Below are positions 61,625-64,000 of a DNA stretch of 64,000 nucleotides, piece by piece. The translations under genes and the position numbers were made by a program. The notes below the pieces were generated by a model, which searched no databases, was not told the DNA's origin, and saw only the letters and a list, made by a program, of their open reading frames with translations. This DNA is from Verrucomicrobiales bacterium. Its GTDB lineage: Bacteria; Verrucomicrobiota; Verrucomicrobiia; Verrucomicrobiales; DEV007. The stretch covers positions 1 to 64,000 of the forward strand of contig JAEUHI010000021.1 in assembly GCA_016795385.1 (NCBI GenBank). Reading direction: 5' to 3'. The first letter of the stretch is position 1. Each line of letters begins with the position of its first letter.

Positions 61625-61668
61625 CGATTCCTTATTATGGAAATTATAAGGAATCGACCGCAAGTCAA
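61625..61668 (-). promoter_or_regulatory. Promoter-like sequence overlapping an 11-bp inverted repeat upstream of the giant protein
   Basis: Perfect inverted repeat CGATTCCTTAT (61625-61635) and ATAAGGAATCG (61646-61656) with a 10-base spacer in an unusually AT-rich spot. On the minus strand TTGACT (61663-61668) and a perfect TATAAT (61643-61648) are 14 bases apart, a short spacing. The inverted repeat overlaps the -10 box, as a repressor operator would. It ends about 52 bp from the start codon. It could also be a terminator for the DUF1501 gene upstream. Confidence 0.5.
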
Positions 61669-61713
61669 CTGTTTTGACAGGACTCAGGGTGGCGTTCTGA
61701 CGTCCGCGCCCGC

Positions 61714-63138
61714 TCAGGTGAGAATGTCCTTCACGATGTGGCCGTGCACATCGGTGAGGCGGAAATGACGACCCTGATACTGGAAGGTGAGGCGTTCGTG
61801 ATCGATGCCGAGGAGGTGCAGCAGGGTCGCGTGGAAGTCGTGCACGTGGACGCCGCCATCGACAATGTTGTAGCAATAGTCATCGGTGACCCCGTGCGAG
61901 TACCCGGCTTTGATCCCGCCGCCGGCCATCCACATCGAGAAACAGCGGGGATGGTGATCGCGGCCGAAATTCGCGGGGTTGAACTTGCCTTGGCAATAGT
62001 TCGTGCGGCCGAACTCCCCGCCCCAGATCACGACGGTGTCATCGAGCAGGCCGCGCTGTTTCAGATCGGTGACGAGGGCGGCGGAGGCTTGGTCGGTCTC
62101 GCCGCACTTGGTCTTGATGCCGCCGGGGAGGCCGCCGTGGTGATCCCAATCCTGGTGATAGAGCTGGATGAATTGCACGCCGCGCTCGGCGAGGCGGCGG
62201 GCCATGAGGCAATTCGCGGCGTAGGTGCCGGGGGTGCGGGCGTCCTCGCCGTAGAGCTGGTAGGTGGAGTCGGGCTCGTCGGCGAAGTCGGTCACCTCGG
62301 GGATGGAGGCCTGCATGCGGAAGCCCATCTCGTATTGGGCGATGCGCGTCTCGAGGAGGGAGTCGCCCGATTTCGCGAGCTGGATGCGGTGGAGCTCCTC
62401 GAGACGATCGAGCATGCGGCGGCGCGAGGCGTTGTCGAGTCCGGCGGGATTGTTGAGGTAGAGAACGGCGTCTTTGTCAGGATTGAAGCGGACGCCGTCG
62501 TGCTCGCCGGGGAGGAAGCCACTGCCCCAGAGACGGCTCACGAGCGGTTGGCCTTTCATGCCCTTGGTGACGAGGACGACGAAGGCGGGCAGGTTCTCGT
62601 TGGTCGATCCGAGGCCGTAGCTGAGCCACGAGCCGATGCTGGGCCGTCCGCCGATCTGCGCGCCGGTCTGCATCATCGTGACGCCGGGGCCGTGGTTGAT
62701 TGCCTCGGTGTGCATCGACTTCACCACGGTGATGTCGTCGGCGATCTTCGCGGTGTGGGGCAGCAGTTCGCTGAACCATTGCCCGCTCTTTCCGTGTTGG
62801 GCGAACGCGAAGGGCGAACCCACGAGGGGCAGGCTCGACTGGTTGCCCGACATGCCGGTGAGGCGCTGGCCCATGCGGATCTCCTCGGGGAGCTCCCGGC
62901 CCTGCTCGGCGTTGAGGCGGGGTTTGTAGTCGAAGAGGTCCATCTGCGAGGGGCCTCCCGACTGGAAAAGATAGATGACACGTTTGGCTTTGGGACGTCC
63001 CGTGAGGTAGGGCGGAGGCGTCCCCCCGGCGGCCTCCGCCTTGCCCATGAGGCTGGCGAGGGCGATGCCGCCAAGTCCGCCGCCGAAGCGGGTCAGGGCT
63101 TCGCGACGGGAAAGGAAAGGGAAGGGGTCACGGGTCAT
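61714..63138 (-). CDS. DUF1501 secreted protein
   Basis: 474 residues. N-terminal Tat-like signal (SRREALTRFGGGLGGIALAS). Family blocks: KRVIYLFQSGGPSQMDLFDY, HGPGVTMMQTGAQIGGRPSI, SWLSYGLGSTNENLPAFVVL, VIWGGEFGRTNYCQGKFNPA and GRDHHPRCFSMWMAGGGIK, the sulfatase-like metal-binding layout of DUF1501. Its gene regularly follows a DUF1549/DUF1553 gene, as here. The pair is abundant in Planctomycetota and Verrucomicrobiota, with proposed but unproven roles in degrading complex glycans. ATG 63138. Confidence 0.93.
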   Translation of the reverse strand: MTRDPFPFLSRREALTRFGGGLGGIALASLMGKAEAAGGTPPPYLTGRPKAKRVIYLFQSGGPSQMDLFDYKPRLNAEQGRELPEEIRMGQRLTGMSGNQSSLPLVGSPFAFAQHGKSGQWFSELLPHTAKIADDITVVKSMHTEAINHGPGVTMMQTGAQIGGRPSIGSWLSYGLGSTNENLPAFVVLVTKGMKGQPLVSRLWGSGFLPGEHDGVRFNPDKDAVLYLNNPAGLDNASRRRMLDRLEELHRIQLAKSGDSLLETRIAQYEMGFRMQASIPEVTDFADEPDSTYQLYGEDARTPGTYAANCLMARRLAERGVQFIQLYHQDWDHHGGLPGGIKTKCGETDQASAALVTDLKQRGLLDDTVVIWGGEFGRTNYCQGKFNPANFGRDHHPRCFSMWMAGGGIKAGYSHGVTDDYCYNIVDGGVHVHDFHATLLHLLGIDHERLTFQYQGRHFRLTDVHGHIVKDILT

Positions 63139-63155
63139 GGCGCGTGGAGAGGAGG

Positions 63156-64000
63156 TCAGCGTTTCGAAATGCACTCGTCGAAATTGAGCAGGGTGGAGAC
63201 GACCGTCGCGACGGCGGCGGCGCGGGCCGGTTGGTCGGTCGCGGAGGGCGCGATTGCTCCGGCGGCGAGTAGGGCCTTCGCCTCCTCGAGGTGGTTCTGA
63301 TAGTGGGCTTGTTGTTCGGTCAGGAGCCCGGTGAGCACGGCCCTTTCCTCCTCGTCGGGGAGGCGGCTGGTGAGACGTCGGAAAGCGTCATTCACCAGGG
63401 CGGTGTCGTCCGCTCCGTGCACCTCGACGAGCTTCACCGCGAGGACACGGGCGGCTTCGGCAAACTGCGGGGCGTTGAGCATCACGAGTCCCTGCAAGGG
63501 CGAATCGGTGCGCTCGATCTTCACCTGGCAGACGTCGCGCTTCGAGGCGTTCAGCGTCGTCATGAGCGGGCTCGGCGCGGTTTGCCGCATGTAGGTGTAA
63601 ACGCTGCGGCGGTAGAGCCCCTCGCCCTTGTCGGGTGTCGAGGGTTTGAAGGAGAATTCGATGTCGTAGGGTTTCACGGAAGGGCCTCCGACCTTGCCCA
63701 CGAGCAGTCCGCTCGCGGCGAGGGCATTGTCGCGCAACATTTCCGCGGTGAGGCGCGGCGCGGGGTAGCGGTAGAGGAGGGTGTTTTCCGGATCGATCGC
63801 GGCGAGTTCGCCCGAGGCGACGTCCGAGCTCTGGCGATAAGTCGCGGAGAGCACGATGGTCTTGAGGAGGTGGCGCAGGTCCCAGCCGTGGTTCACGAAA
63901 TCGCGGGCGAGCCAATCGAGCAACTCCGGATGGGTGGGGAGGCGGCCTTGGCTGCCGAAATCCTCGGCGGTGGCGACGAGCCCGTTCAGGAAGAGTCGCT
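63156..64000 (-). CDS. DUF1553-domain protein, partial at window edge
   Basis: The C-terminal 280 residues or so of a DUF1549/DUF1553 protein; the frame is open to base 64000. FGSQGRLPTHPELLDWLARD, LKTIVLSATYRQSS, NTLLYRYPAPRLTAEMLRDN and LYRRSVYTYMRQTAPSPLMT with LNASKRDVCQVKIERTDSPL are DUF1553 hallmarks. It ends 18 bases before the DUF1501 gene, and both are on the minus strand, so they form one operon. The N-terminal cytochrome or DUF1549 part lies beyond the window. Confidence 0.92.
   Translation of the reverse strand, partial: RLFLNGLVATAEDFGSQGRLPTHPELLDWLARDFVNHGWDLRHLLKTIVLSATYRQSSDVASGELAAIDPENTLLYRYPAPRLTAEMLRDNALAASGLLVGKVGGPSVKPYDIEFSFKPSTPDKGEGLYRRSVYTYMRQTAPSPLMTTLNASKRDVCQVKIERTDSPLQGLVMLNAPQFAEAARVLAVKLVEVHGADDTALVNDAFRRLTSRLPDEEERAVLTGLLTEQQAHYQNHLEEAKALLAAGAIAPSATDQPARAAAVATVVSTLLNFDECISKR

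Overview
The window looks like a GC-rich chromosome segment from the Planctomycetota/Verrucomicrobiota side of the tree, most likely a verrucomicrobium. This rests on the DUF1501/DUF1553 gene pair at the right edge, an EpsI-type (DUF3485) protein, secreted proteins with a calcium-loop C-terminal motif of the kind common in that group, and dispersed intergenic repeats built from phrases such as CATTCGCGTTGAAA. The genus cannot be fixed from the sequence.

Layout. 0.3-1.1 kb holds a UPF0175/DUF3368 toxin-antitoxin pair behind heptamer satellites. About 1.3-50.1 kb is one very long surface-polysaccharide region on the + strand, split into at least four transcription-unit-like blocks. Block A (3.3-22.8 kb) has a sulfotransferase, an ABC flippase, an MBOAT/SGNH-type acyl-modification pair, several glycosyltransferases, methyltransferases, a GDP-D-glycero-D-manno-heptose pathway (HddA kinase plus a fused HddC-GmhB) and a frameshifted acyltransferase. 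Block B (24.2-43.3 kb) has two paralogous Wzy-like polymerases, a Wzx-like flippase, three FkbM-type methyltransferases and about ten glycosyltransferases, mostly with stop/start overlaps. Block C (43.4-50.1 kb) has a DUF218 protein, a family 2 glycosyltransferase, a methyltransferase, a large secreted beta-helix protein, a WcaF-like acetyltransferase and an EpsI-like protein. From 50.4 kb on the region is housekeeping: a TIM-barrel isomerase, tRNA-Glu, a three-gene Fe-S assembly group (rhodanese-like, IscU/NifU-like, SufT), phosphatidylserine synthase, an SDR oxidoreductase, a 1764-residue secreted metalloprotease-like protein, and the DUF1501/DUF1553 pair.

The most unusual feature is not a gene but a punctuation system. 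Nearly every break between gene blocks is filled with tandem seven-base repeats of several sequences (CTTAGTC, CCGCCCA, GGCGGTA, TTACCTT/GTAAAAG, CAGAGGT). They follow a polarity rule: pyrimidine-rich heptamers precede a gene on its coding strand and purine-rich heptamers follow it. Five genes start right after a leader made of heptamers, a GCGCC/GGCGC hairpin and a C-rich run directly abutting ATG, with no Shine-Dalgarno sequence. At several gene ends the mirror image occurs, and the repeat itself supplies the stop codon. Two inter-operon elements of about 1.2-1.3 kb have these heptamer modules as terminal inverted repeats around tandem copies of a roughly 240-255 bp unit. Stop-free heptamers have also entered two glycosyltransferase genes in frame, at loops that a paralog in the same window shows to be otherwise short.

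The 4.2-21 kb part is visibly less GC-rich than the 24-50 kb part, which suggests that the polysaccharide region was assembled from pieces of different origin. Initiating sugar-phosphate transferase, Wza/Wzc export proteins and exosortase were not seen and may lie outside the window.
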